Of a DNA stretch of 64,000 nucleotides, positions 35,574 through 43,340 are shown in pieces; within the stretch, counting starts at the first letter, position 1; each line of letters opens with the position of its first letter. The notes under the pieces are model-generated. The model was not told the origin of the DNA. It made no database searches and saw nothing but the letters and a program-made list of their open reading frames with translations. The stretch spans positions 2,108,001 through 2,172,000 of the forward strand of contig NZ_CP098740.1 in assembly GCF_026167665.1 (NCBI RefSeq), written 5' to 3'. The stretch comes from Streptomyces drozdowiczii (GTDB taxonomy: Bacteria > Actinomycetota > Actinomycetes > Streptomycetales > Streptomycetaceae). The position numbers and the translations under genes are program-made.

Positions 35574-36548
35574 TCAGAACAGGACGCGTGCGAGCGCGGT
35601 GCGCGCGGCACCGACCCTCGGGTCCTCCGGGCCGATCACCTCGAAGAGGTCGAGCAGCCGCAGCCGGACCCGGTCGCGGTCCTCACCGAACGTCCGGCGC
35701 ACGGTCTCGACCAACCGCCCGAAGGCGTCCTCGACATGGCCGCCGACGAGGTCCAGGTCGGCCGCCGCCAGCTGCGCGTCCGCGTCGGCCGGCTTCTCCG
35801 CCGCCTCCGCGCGCACCTTCTGCGGGTCCGTCGCCTGCACCCGGGACAGCAGCTCGGCCTGAGCGAGGCCCAGCTTCGCCTCGGTGTTGGCCGGGTCGTC
35901 GGACAGCACGTTCTTGTACGCCTGCACGGCGCCCGCGAAGTCGTTGGCGTCCAGCGCCCGGGCGGCCGCCTCGAGCAGGGAGTCGTACGGACCGGCCGGG
36001 ACCGGGGCCGCCGCCTGGGTCGGCTCGCCCGCCGCCGACGGGTCCACCGCGATACCGGTCAGGCCGAAGCGCTCCTCGCCGACCTGGATCAGCTGGTCCA
36101 GGGTCTGCCGGATCTGGGCCTCGGGGGCCGCGCCCTGGAAGAGCGGCAGCGCCTGGCCGGCGACGACCGCGAAGACCGCCGGGATGCCCTGGATGCCGAA
36201 CTGCTGCATCAGCATCTGGTTGGCGTCGACATCGACCTTGGCCAGCAGGAAGCGGCCGTTGTACTCGTGGGCCAGGCGCTCCAGGAGCGGGCCCAGCTGC
36301 TTGCACGGCTCGCACCACTCGGCCCAGAAGTCGATGACGACGGGCACTTCGGCGGAGCGCTGGAGGACGTCGTTCTCGAAGCCCGCCTCGTTGACGTCGA
36401 TCACGAGGGAGGACGCGGGGACGGCCGCGGGGCCGCCCTGGCGTGCGGACTCGGCGCGCGCCTGCTCCGCCTTCGCCTTGGCCTCTCCGGCCGCCTTCAC
36501 CGCGGCGAGGTCGACGACGCCGCTCATGGACATGTTTCTGGGCTGCAT
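35574..36548 (-). CDS. Thioredoxin-domain protein with TPR-like C-terminus (CnoX/YbbN-type)
   Basis: The 324-residue product starts at ATG 36548 (MQPRNMSMSG) with GGAGG nine bases upstream. An Ala-rich N-terminal segment is followed by a thioredoxin fold (about 48-150) with active site WAEWCEPCKQL and cis-Pro loop GIPAVFAVV. WCEPC replaces the canonical WCGPC. The C-terminal half (about 195-324) is helical, TPR-like (ALDANDFAGAVQAYKNVLSDDP). The domain order is that of the E. coli chaperedoxin CnoX, which protects clients from oxidation and passes them to chaperonins. A similar role here is inferred. Confidence 0.88.
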   Translation of the reverse strand: MQPRNMSMSGVVDLAAVKAAGEAKAKAEQARAESARQGGPAAVPASSLVIDVNEAGFENDVLQRSAEVPVVIDFWAEWCEPCKQLGPLLERLAHEYNGRFLLAKVDVDANQMLMQQFGIQGIPAVFAVVAGQALPLFQGAAPEAQIRQTLDQLIQVGEERFGLTGIAVDPSAAGEPTQAAAPVPAGPYDSLLEAAARALDANDFAGAVQAYKNVLSDDPANTEAKLGLAQAELLSRVQATDPQKVRAEAAEKPADADAQLAAADLDLVGGHVEDAFGRLVETVRRTFGEDRDRVRLRLLDLFEVIGPEDPRVGAARTALARVLF

Positions 36549-36843
36549 GCGTACATCCTCCCCCTTCGGTGCGCGGTTCCGGAAAGCGATACGTGAACCG
36601 CGCCCGTCCGCGACCCCCGCCGGTGTGCGGGGTGGACGGACAGACACGGTTGTGAGGCCCCTGAAAGACCCGGTTCGGCACCCGGTCCCCACCCGGCGCC
36701 TGTGGCTGTCGTTCGTTCGTGGCGTCCACGACGGTCCGGACCGTCGCCTTACGCTACGACCCGTAGCGTAACTGGCCACGCCCCCTCACGCACAAGAGTG
36801 TTCGGTGATCTGTCTCACGGCTTCGGGGGCCGGTCGGATTTAC

Positions 36844-36856
36844 TTACTGGCGGGTA
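36844..36856 (+). promoter_or_regulatory. TTACT-type site upstream of the TetR gene
   Basis: TTACTGGCGGGTA lies 11 bases before the TetR start codon, in the 318-base gap 36549-36866 that otherwise shows no gene. It matches TTACTCGCTGGTA of site 1 (35297) at 11 of 13 positions. Binding here would block the regulator's own expression. Confidence 0.5.
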
Positions 36857-36866
36857 TGGTCTCGGC

Positions 36867-37526
36867 ATGCTCAGCCGCCCCCATCCCAAACCCGCACGAT
36901 CGGGACGCCCGCGCAGCGCCGAGGCCGACGAGGCGATCCTGGAGGCGACCAGAGCCTCGCTGGTGGACCTCGGCTGGTCGAAGCTGACCATGGGCGACGT
37001 GGCGACGCGGGCCGGGGTCGCCAAGACGACCCTCTACCGGCGCTGGGCGGGCAAGAACGAACTGGTCGTGGACGCGGTGGCGGTGCTCTTCGACGAGCTG
37101 GAGATGCCGGACCTGGGCAGCCTGGCCGCCGATGTGGAGGCGGTCGTGCTCCAGTTCGCCGCGCTGCTCGACCGGCCGGAGACCCGGACCGCGCTGATGG
37201 CGGTGGTCGCCGAGTCGACGCGGGACGAGGCGCTGCGGGCCCGTATCCGCGACTCGATCGTCAACCGGCAGAAGCGGCTCGTGCTCCAGGGCCGGCGGCG
37301 GGCGCAGGAGCGCGGCGAGCTGCCCGTCGAGCCGGACGAGGCCACGGCGGACCTGACGGCGGACCTGATCTTCGATGTGATCGCCGGTGCGGTGGTGCAC
37401 CGGACGCTGGTGAGCGCCGAGCCCGTCGATGCCGACTGGGCCCGGCGCTTCACGCTGCTGCTGCTGGCGGGGCTGGGCGCGGCCGCCGGACAGCCGGTAC
37501 GTCAGAAGCCCGCGGGCTCCGTGTAG
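36867..37526 (+). CDS. TetR-family transcriptional regulator
   Basis: The 219-residue regulator starts at ATG 36867 (MLSRPHPKPARSGRPRS). The HTH (about residues 24-70) reads AILEATRASLVDLGWSKLTM, then VATRAGVAKTTLYRRWAGK, the classic TetR pattern. The ligand domain ends with TLVSAEPVDADWARRFTLLLLAG, as in TetR_C subfamily 16-like proteins. No good Shine-Dalgarno is seen. A TTACT-type site sits at the start, and related sites lie upstream of the DUF6230 operon, so it may control both. Its 3' end overlaps the convergent icmA gene by 25 bases. Confidence 0.9.
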   Translation: MLSRPHPKPARSGRPRSAEADEAILEATRASLVDLGWSKLTMGDVATRAGVAKTTLYRRWAGKNELVVDAVAVLFDELEMPDLGSLAADVEAVVLQFAALLDRPETRTALMAVVAESTRDEALRARIRDSIVNRQKRLVLQGRRRAQERGELPVEPDEATADLTADLIFDVIAGAVVHRTLVSAEPVDADWARRFTLLLLAGLGAAAGQPVRQKPAGSV

Positions 37527-39202
37527 ACGCCCCACTCGTCGCGCAGGACGCCGCAGATCTCGCCGAGGGTCGCCTCCGCGCGGACCGCGTCCAGCATCGG
37601 CGCGATCATGTTGGAGCCGTCGCGGGCGGCGGCCAGCATCGCGTCGAGGGCGGTCTTCACCCGGGCGTCGTCGCGGGCCTCCTTGCGGCCGGCGAGGACG
37701 CGGACCTGCTCGCGCTCGACCTCGTGGCTGACCCGCAGGATCTCCAGGTCACCGGTGACCGAGCCGTGCGCCGTGTTGACGCCGACGACCTTCTTGTCGC
37801 CCTTCTCCAGGGACTGCTGGTAGCGGAACGCGGACTCCGCGATCTCGCCGGTGAACCAGCCGTCCTCGATGCCGCGCAGGATGCCGGAGGTGATCGGGCC
37901 GACCGGGTGCTGCCCGTCGGGGTGGGCCCGGGTGCCGCGCTCCTTGATCTGCTCGAAGATCTTCTCGGCGTCGGCCTCGATGCGGTCGGTGAGCTGCTCC
38001 ACGTACCAGGAACCGCCCAGCGGGTCGGCCACGTTGGCGACGCCGGTCTCCTCCATCAGCACCTGCTGGGTGCGCAGCGCGATCTCGGCGGCCTGCTCGG
38101 AGGGGAGCGCCAGGGTCTCGTCGAGGGCGTTGGTGTGCAGCGAGTTGGTGCCGCCGAGGACGGCGGACAGGGCCTCGACGGCGGTGCGTACGACGTTGTT
38201 GTACGGCTGCTGCGCGGTGAGGGAGACCCCGGCGGTCTGGGTGTGGAAGCGCAGCCACTGCGCCTTGTCGGTCTTCGCGCCGTACGTCTCCTTCATCCAG
38301 CGGGCCCAGATCCGGCGGGCGGCGCGGAACTTGGCGATCTCCTCGAAGAAGTCGAGGTGCGCGTCGAAGAAGAAGGACAGGCCGGGCGCGAAGGTGTCGA
38401 CGTCGAGGCCGCGGGAGAGGCCCAGCTCCACGTAACCGAAGCCGTCGGCGAGGGTGTACGCCAGCTCCTGCGCGGCCGTCGCCCCGGCCTCGCGGATGTG
38501 GTACCCGGAGACGGAGAGCGGCTTGTACGCGGGGATGGAGGCGGCGCAGTGCTCCATCAGGTCCCCGATGAGGCGCAGATGGGGCTCGGGCTGGAAGAGC
38601 CACTCCTTCTGCGCGATGTACTCCTTGAAGATGTCCGTCTGGAGCGTGCCGTTGAGGACGGCCGGGTCGACGCCCTGGCGTTCGGCGGCGACCAGGTACA
38701 TGCAGAAGACCGGGACGGCCGGGCCGCTGATCGTCATCGACGTCGTGACGTCACCGAGCGGGATGTCCTTGAACAGGACCTCCATGTCGGCGGCGGAGTC
38801 GATGGCGACGCCGCAGTGGCCGACCTCGCCGAGCGCGCGGGGGTCGTCGGAGTCGCGGCCCATCAGCGTCGGCATGTCGAAGGCCACGCTGAGCCCGCCG
38901 CCGCCGGCGGCCAGGATCATCTTGTAGCGCTCGTTGGTCTGCTCGGCGTTGCCGAAGCCCGCGAACTGGCGGATGGTCCAGGTGCGGCCCCGGTATCCGG
39001 TCGGGTGGAGGCCCCGGGTGAAGGGGTACTCGCCGGGCCAGCCGATCCGCTCGAAGCCCTCGTACGCGTCTCCGGGGCGGGGGCCGTAGACGGGCTCCAC
39101 CGGGTCCCCGGACAGCGTGGTGAAGTCCGCGTCACGCTTGCGGGCCTTGTCGTAACGGGCCTGCCAGCGTTGGCGGCCTTCCTCGATCGCGTCAGCGTCC
39201 AT
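37502..39202 (-). CDS. icmA: Isobutyryl-CoA mutase large subunit
   Basis: This 566-residue (beta/alpha)8 barrel subunit of a coenzyme-B12 mutase interconverts isobutyryl-CoA and n-butyryl-CoA, feeding valine and fatty-acid catabolism and polyketide precursors. From ATG 39202, Phe80 (TIRQFAGFG) and Gln198 (YIAQKEW) fall exactly at the IcmA diagnostic positions; methylmalonyl-CoA mutase has Tyr and Arg there. That numbering supports this start over ATG 39208. The B12-binding domain is absent, as in IcmA, so a separate IcmB is needed and is not in this window. The MeaB chaperone is encoded at 46808. It overlaps tetR at its 3' end. Confidence 0.93.
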   Translation of the reverse strand: MDADAIEEGRQRWQARYDKARKRDADFTTLSGDPVEPVYGPRPGDAYEGFERIGWPGEYPFTRGLHPTGYRGRTWTIRQFAGFGNAEQTNERYKMILAAGGGGLSVAFDMPTLMGRDSDDPRALGEVGHCGVAIDSAADMEVLFKDIPLGDVTTSMTISGPAVPVFCMYLVAAERQGVDPAVLNGTLQTDIFKEYIAQKEWLFQPEPHLRLIGDLMEHCAASIPAYKPLSVSGYHIREAGATAAQELAYTLADGFGYVELGLSRGLDVDTFAPGLSFFFDAHLDFFEEIAKFRAARRIWARWMKETYGAKTDKAQWLRFHTQTAGVSLTAQQPYNNVVRTAVEALSAVLGGTNSLHTNALDETLALPSEQAAEIALRTQQVLMEETGVANVADPLGGSWYVEQLTDRIEADAEKIFEQIKERGTRAHPDGQHPVGPITSGILRGIEDGWFTGEIAESAFRYQQSLEKGDKKVVGVNTAHGSVTGDLEILRVSHEVEREQVRVLAGRKEARDDARVKTALDAMLAAARDGSNMIAPMLDAVRAEATLGEICGVLRDEWGVYTEPAGF

Positions 39203-39211
39203 ACCCATCAA

Positions 39212-39233
39212 TTTACTAGGACGTCCTAGTAAA
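39212..39233. promoter_or_regulatory. Perfect 22-bp palindrome at the icmA start
   Basis: The 11-base arm TTTACTAGGAC is followed immediately by its exact complement, with no spacer. On the minus strand the right arm contains TAGTAA (39218-39213), a plausible -10 placed 4-10 bases before the start codons. A bound repressor would therefore cover the promoter itself. There is no Shine-Dalgarno between it and icmA, consistent with a leaderless or near-leaderless mRNA. Confidence 0.75.
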
Positions 39234-39244
39234 AGTCGATGACA

Positions 39245-39273
39245 AACCGCCCGGCGCTTCGCGCGGGGCGGTT
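39245..39273 (-). terminator. Hairpin terminator after the DUF3817 gene
   Basis: A 13-bp stem (AACCGCCC...GGGCGGTT, one mismatch) with a TTC loop is followed on the minus strand by TTTG. It separates the DUF3817 gene from icmA. Confidence 0.75.
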
Positions 39274-39281
39274 CGGAGGTG

Positions 39282-39617
39282 TCAGACGTTCGCGGGGGCC
39301 GCGGGCGTCGCGTCGGCGACCAGCGGCTCGACCTCGCGGACGACCTTGCGCTCCACGAAGAACGCGGCCGTCGGGATCGTGCCCGAGAGGAGCACCCAGG
39401 CCAGCTTGCCCAGCGGCCACTTCGCCTTGGAGCCCAGGTCGAAGGCGAAGATCAGGTAGATGATGTACAGCACGCCGTGGATCTGGGAGACGACGAGCGT
39501 CAGGCCCTCGCCCTTGTCGAAGCCGTATTTGAAGATCATGCACACGCAGAGGATCAGCAACATGACGGCGGTGACGTAAGCCATCACCCGGTATCGGGTC
39601 AGCACACTGCGTTTCAT
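39282..39617 (-). CDS. DUF3817 small membrane protein (first of two)
   Basis: The 111-residue product starts at ATG 39617 (MKRSVLTRYRVM). Three hydrophobic helices carry the family pattern SQIHGVLYIIYLIFAFDLGSK followed by KWPLGKLAWVLLSGTIPTAAF. No biochemical role is established. A second DUF3817 gene with the same IHG/MLHG and KWPLKR motifs lies at 40669-41019, and a MarR regulator sits between them. Confidence 0.85.
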   Translation of the reverse strand: MKRSVLTRYRVMAYVTAVMLLILCVCMIFKYGFDKGEGLTLVVSQIHGVLYIIYLIFAFDLGSKAKWPLGKLAWVLLSGTIPTAAFFVERKVVREVEPLVADATPAAPANV

Positions 39618-39682
39618 GCCAACGAGCGTAACCGGACGTCCGGGGCGATCTTGCAGCGGGCCGGACACCGGAACCGCGTCTC

Positions 39683-40210
39683 TCAGATCTCCTCGAAGTC
39701 CTGCGCGGCGATGCGCAGGGGCCGCAGCAGGGCGAAGATCTCGGCGCACTCCTCGGCGTCGTACGCCCCGAGTCCGAACTCCATCGCGACCAGGTCCCGG
39801 GTGGCCGATTCCACCACCTCGCGGCCCTTGTCGGTGATCGAGGCCAGCGTGCCCCGGCCGTCGTTCGGGTTCGGGCGCTTGTCGACCAGGCCGGAGCGCA
39901 CCAGCCGGTCCACCGTGTTCGTCACGGACGTCGGGTGGACCATCAGCCGCTCGCCGATCTTGGACATCGGCAGCTCGCCCGCCTTGGAGAAGGTGAGCAG
40001 CACCAGCGCCTCGTACCGCGCGAAGGTCAGTCCGTACGGCTTGACGACGGCGTCGACCTCGGAGAGCAGGATCTGCTGCGCCCGCATGATCGAGGTGATC
40101 GCCGCCATGGACGGGACCGGGCCCCAGCGCTGCTGCCAGAGCTCGTCGGCGCGGGCGATGGGGTCGAAGGGGAGACTGAGCGGCTTCGGCACGGCCACGA
40201 CCTTACCCAT
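39683..40210 (-). CDS. MarR-family transcriptional regulator
   Basis: The 175-residue regulator is taken to start at ATG 40210 (MGKVVAVPKPLS). Internal GTG codons a few residues on are possible, and no strong ribosome site decides between them. The winged-HTH runs from about 60 to 135: LTFARYEALVLLTFSKAGEL, MVHPTSVTNTVDRLVRSGLV, and the wing PNPNDGRGTLASITDKG. It lies between two DUF3817 genes. The ligand is unknown; family members sense phenolics, oxidants or acyl-CoA. Confidence 0.88.
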   Translation of the reverse strand: MGKVVAVPKPLSLPFDPIARADELWQQRWGPVPSMAAITSIMRAQQILLSEVDAVVKPYGLTFARYEALVLLTFSKAGELPMSKIGERLMVHPTSVTNTVDRLVRSGLVDKRPNPNDGRGTLASITDKGREVVESATRDLVAMEFGLGAYDAEECAEIFALLRPLRIAAQDFEEI

Positions 40211-40326
40211 GGGGAACTTGGCGGTCCTCCCCGTCTCGCACTTCGGTCCGGGACCCGATAACGGGTGCGGGTACGGGTGCCGCACCGCGGGCACCGTCCG
40301 GACTTCTTCTCGGTGCCGGAATGAGG

Positions 40327-40358
40327 GGAGCCCCCGCCGGACGTTCCGGGGGGGCTCC
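40327..40358 (-). terminator. Hairpin terminator after the thiamine-binding-like gene
   Basis: The outer stem GGAGCCCCC/GGGGGCTCC is 9 bp, with an inner CCGG/CCGG arm. It starts 21 bases after the stop at 40379 and ends the DUF3817/thiamine-binding operon. Confidence 0.7.
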
Positions 40359-40378
40359 GCGTACGTGCGTGCGGCGGG

Positions 40379-40672
40379 TCAGTCCGCGAGGTACCGCTCG
40401 ACGGTCTCCACCTTGGAGGTGAGCCCGTCCGTGACGCCGGGGCGGATGTCCGCCTTCAGGACCAGCGAGACCCGCCCGGCGCGCGCCTCCACGGCGGCCA
40501 CGGCGCGCTTGACGACGTCCATGACCTCGTCCCACTCCCCCTCGATGGAGGTGAACATCGCGTCCGTGCGGTTGGGCAGACCCGACTCGCGGACGACCCG
40601 GACGGCGTCGGCGACGTACTCGCCGACGTCCTCGCCGACCCCGAGCGGGCTGACGGAGAAGGCGACGATCAT
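40379..40672 (-). CDS. MTH1187/YkoF-family thiamine-binding-like protein
   Basis: The 97-residue product ([51 protein letters not shown]) has the ferredoxin-like fold of the DUF77/MTH1187 family. Some members bind thiamine or its pyrimidine; many are uncharacterised. The ATG at 40672 overlaps the stop of the DUF3817 gene as ATGA, so the two are co-translated. Confidence 0.88.
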   Translation of the reverse strand: MIVAFSVSPLGVGEDVGEYVADAVRVVRESGLPNRTDAMFTSIEGEWDEVMDVVKRAVAAVEARAGRVSLVLKADIRPGVTDGLTSKVETVERYLAD

Positions 40673-41019
40673 GCGCTGACCGTGCCTTCGCGGCGGGCCC
40701 GGGCGGCGATGACGCTGTCCGCCTCATAGCGCTTGAGCACCTTGTCCCCGTACAGGCCGCCGAACGGCAGCACGCACAGCAGGAAGAAGAACGCGACGCG
40801 CTTCAGCGGCCACTTGGTCTTCGCCCACACGTCGAGCAGCAGCACGACGTAGATCACGAAGAGCACGCCGTGCAGCATGCCCAGCGGCATCATCAGGAAG
40901 TCGATGTCGGAGACCCGGCTCAGCACCGAGCCGAAGAGGATCAGCGCCGGGAAGGACAGCGCCTCGGGAATCGAGATGAGGCGCAGCCGGTGCAGGGCGG
41001 TAGCGGTCTTGATGTCCAC
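40669..41019 (-). CDS. DUF3817 small membrane protein (second of two)
   Basis: The 116-residue product starts at GTG 41019 ([16 protein letters not shown]) behind GAAGG. Helices include [34 protein letters not shown] and [19 protein letters not shown]. It resembles the protein at 39282 and probably arose by duplication. It forms an operon with the thiamine-binding-like gene and lies divergent from the AIM24 triplet. Confidence 0.86.
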   Translation of the reverse strand: MDIKTATALHRLRLISIPEALSFPALILFGSVLSRVSDIDFLMMPLGMLHGVLFVIYVVLLLDVWAKTKWPLKRVAFFFLLCVLPFGGLYGDKVLKRYEADSVIAARARREGTVSA

Positions 41020-41167
41020 GGGGGCACCTTCGGTGGGAGGGTCGTGACAGCTTGTGAACGCACGCACAAGCGGCACCCATTGTGACATCGCGGGCGGGCG
41101 CCCCGGGCGCCGGGTACTGGCCCCCTGTTCCGGTGGCGGTCGCTGCGGCTATTTTCGCCGGGTGGCA

Positions 41168-41800
41168 ATGTTCCGGCTCGAGGGAAACAAGACGCTCGCC
41201 GTCGATCTGGCAGGCGATGCCGTCAAGGCGAAGAACGGCTCGATGGTCGCGTACGAGGGCCAGATGACGTTCAAGAAGATGACGGGCGGCGGTGAGGGAC
41301 TGCGCGGGATGGTGACCCGCAGGCTGACCGGTGAGTCGATGGCGGTGATGCAGGTCTCCGGGCAGGGCACCTGCTATTTCGCGGACCGGGCGAGCGAGAT
41401 CAACCTCGTCACGCTGCACGGCGACAAGCTGTACGTCGAGGCGAGCAATCTGCTCTGCACCGACGCCGGGCTGCGCACCGGCACCACGTTCACCGGCCTG
41501 CGCGGCGGCGCGACGGGCAACGGCCTGTTCACCACCACCGTGGAGGGGACGGGGCAGGCGGCGATCATGTCGGACGGCACGGCCGTGGTGCTGCGGGTCT
41601 CCCCGCAGTACCCGCTGTTCGTGGACCCGGGCGCGTACATCGCCCACCAGGGCAACCTCCAGCAGAACTTCCAGTCCGGGGTGAACTTCCGGACGCTGAT
41701 CGGCGAGGGCTCCGGTGAGTCCTTCCAGATCCGGTTCGAGGGCGACGGACTGGTCTACGTGCAGCCCAGCGAGCGGAACACGATCGGGGGGAACGTCTGA
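41168..41800 (+). CDS. AIM24-family protein, first of three
   Basis: The 210-residue product is taken from ATG 41168 (MFRLEGNKTLAVDL); GTG 41162 is an alternative and neither has a strong ribosome site. AIM24 proteins are single-domain beta proteins (SMVAYEGQMTFKKM, GLFTTTVEGTGQAAI, FVDPGAYIAHQGNL). The yeast namesake affects mitochondrial inner-membrane organisation; bacterial roles are unknown. It overlaps the next gene by one base (TGATG). Confidence 0.86.
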   Translation: MFRLEGNKTLAVDLAGDAVKAKNGSMVAYEGQMTFKKMTGGGEGLRGMVTRRLTGESMAVMQVSGQGTCYFADRASEINLVTLHGDKLYVEASNLLCTDAGLRTGTTFTGLRGGATGNGLFTTTVEGTGQAAIMSDGTAVVLRVSPQYPLFVDPGAYIAHQGNLQQNFQSGVNFRTLIGEGSGESFQIRFEGDGLVYVQPSERNTIGGNV

Positions 41801-42450
41801 TGCCGTTCCGTGAGATCAACTCGAAGATGGTCGAGGCCACGGTGGTCCCCGGCCAGAAGATGTTCAGCCAGCGCGGGGCGATGCTCGCGTACCGGGGTGA
41901 GGTGGCGTTCACGCCGAACATCCAGGGCGGCCAGGGCGGCATGATGTCGATGATCGGCCGCCGCCTGGCGAACGAGGCGACCCCGCTGATGACGGTCGAG
42001 GGCAACGGCACGGTGATGTTCGGCCACGGCGGCCACCACATCCAGGTGATCACCCTCTCCGGGGACACCCTCTATGTGGAGGCGGACCGGCTGCTCGCCT
42101 TCGACGGCACGCTCCAGCAGGGCACGATGTTCATGGGCTCGCAGGGCGGGGTCATGGGCATGGTGCGCGGCCAGGTGACCGGGCAGGGCCTGTTCACCAC
42201 GACGCTCCGGGGGCACGGCTCGGTGGCCGTGATGGCGCACGGCGGGGTGATCGAGCTGCCGATCGCGCCGGGCCGCGACGTGCACGTCGACCCCCAGGCG
42301 TACGTCGCCCACCACGGCGACGTACGCAACAAGCTCTCCACCGCGCTCGGCTGGCGCGAGATGGTGGGCCGCGGCTCGGGCGAGGGCTTCCAGCTGGAGC
42401 TGAGCGGCAGCGGTGCGGTGTACGTCCAGGCGTCGGAGGAGAAGCTGTGA
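41800..42450 (+). CDS. AIM24-family protein, second of three
   Basis: The 216-residue product (MPFREINSKMVEATVVPGQK) has the family patterns RGAMLAYRGEVAFTPN, GLFTTTLRGHGSVAVMAHG and HVDPQAYVAHHGDV. It is a paralogue of the preceding gene, Met/Gly-rich in its first half, without signal peptide or membrane helix. The start ATG overlaps the previous stop by one base and its own stop overlaps the next GTG start, so the three are one translational unit. Confidence 0.87.
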   Translation: MPFREINSKMVEATVVPGQKMFSQRGAMLAYRGEVAFTPNIQGGQGGMMSMIGRRLANEATPLMTVEGNGTVMFGHGGHHIQVITLSGDTLYVEADRLLAFDGTLQQGTMFMGSQGGVMGMVRGQVTGQGLFTTTLRGHGSVAVMAHGGVIELPIAPGRDVHVDPQAYVAHHGDVRNKLSTALGWREMVGRGSGEGFQLELSGSGAVYVQASEEKL

Positions 42451-43211
42451 ACGGGCCCGTGGTCTTCGACCCGATGACGCTGCCGGCGGACGACAACGTC
42501 AACGCGTACACCTTCTGTGTGGAGCTCAAGGGGAGCCAGTGGTTCCTCCAGAAGGGCAAGATGATCGCCTACTACGGGCAGATCAACTTCGACGGCATCG
42601 GGCACGGCCGCTTCGAGCGGCTGGTCCGCTCCAGCTTCCACTCGCCGCTGCACGCGAGCGACTGGGTGGTGGCCGAGGGCAGCGGCAAGATGCTGCTCGC
42701 GGACCGGGCGTTCGATGTGAACTCCTACGACCTGGACGACGGGAACCTGACCATCCGGTCCGGCAACCTGCTCGCGTACCAGCCTTCGCTGGCGCTGAAG
42801 CAGTCGATCGTGCCCGGGTTCCTGACGCTGATCGGCACGGGCAAGTTCGTCGCCGCGTCCAACGGTCCGGTGGTCTTCATGGAGCCCCCGCTGCGGGTGG
42901 ACCCGCAGGCGCTGGTCGGCTGGGCGGACTGCCCCTCCCCCTGCCACCACTACGACCACGGCTACATGACCGGCCTGCTGGGCGGGCTGCGCGGGCTGAC
43001 CGGGATCGGCGGCGCCTCCGGCGAGGAGCACCAGTTCGAGTTCGTCGGCGCCGGTACGGTGCTGCTCCAGTCCTCCGAGGCGCTGATGGCCGAACAGCCG
43101 ACGGGGGCGGTGCCGCAGCAGGCGGGGGTGCCGGGTGGGGGTGCCGGGCCGGGGCAGACGCCCCGGGCGCCCGGTCAGCTGGGGGACCTCCAGCGTCGCT
43201 TCGGTTTGTGA
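42447..43211 (+). CDS. AIM24-family protein, third of three, with Gly/Pro-rich tail
   Basis: The 254-residue product starts at GTG 42447, overlapping the previous stop by 4 bases. The core shows WFLQKGKMIAYYGQINFDGI, DRAFDVNSYDLDDGNLTI and LRVDPQALVGWADCPSPCHH. The DCPSPCHH segment adds a Cys-x3-Cys-His-His cluster absent from the other two copies, a possible metal site. The last ~45 residues are a Gly/Pro/Gln-rich low-complexity tail. Function is unknown. Confidence 0.86.
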   Translation: MNGPVVFDPMTLPADDNVNAYTFCVELKGSQWFLQKGKMIAYYGQINFDGIGHGRFERLVRSSFHSPLHASDWVVAEGSGKMLLADRAFDVNSYDLDDGNLTIRSGNLLAYQPSLALKQSIVPGFLTLIGTGKFVAASNGPVVFMEPPLRVDPQALVGWADCPSPCHHYDHGYMTGLLGGLRGLTGIGGASGEEHQFEFVGAGTVLLQSSEALMAEQPTGAVPQQAGVPGGGAGPGQTPRAPGQLGDLQRRFGL

Positions 43212-43328
43212 ACGGTAGTCTGCGGAGTGTGACGTCGAACGTCTGCGCCCCGGTGCGGGCCGCCCGTGCGGGCGGTGCGGTGCCGGGTGTCACATCCCCA
43301 CACTTCGTCCGGCTTTCAACTTCTTAGG

Positions 43329-43334
43329 TAGAAT
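43329..43334 (+). promoter_or_regulatory. -10 element (TAGAAT) for a leaderless marR mRNA
   Basis: TAGAAT ends six bases before the ATG at 43341, the geometry expected if transcription begins at the start codon. No Shine-Dalgarno is present. Confidence 0.5.
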
Positions 43335-43340
43335 CCATAC

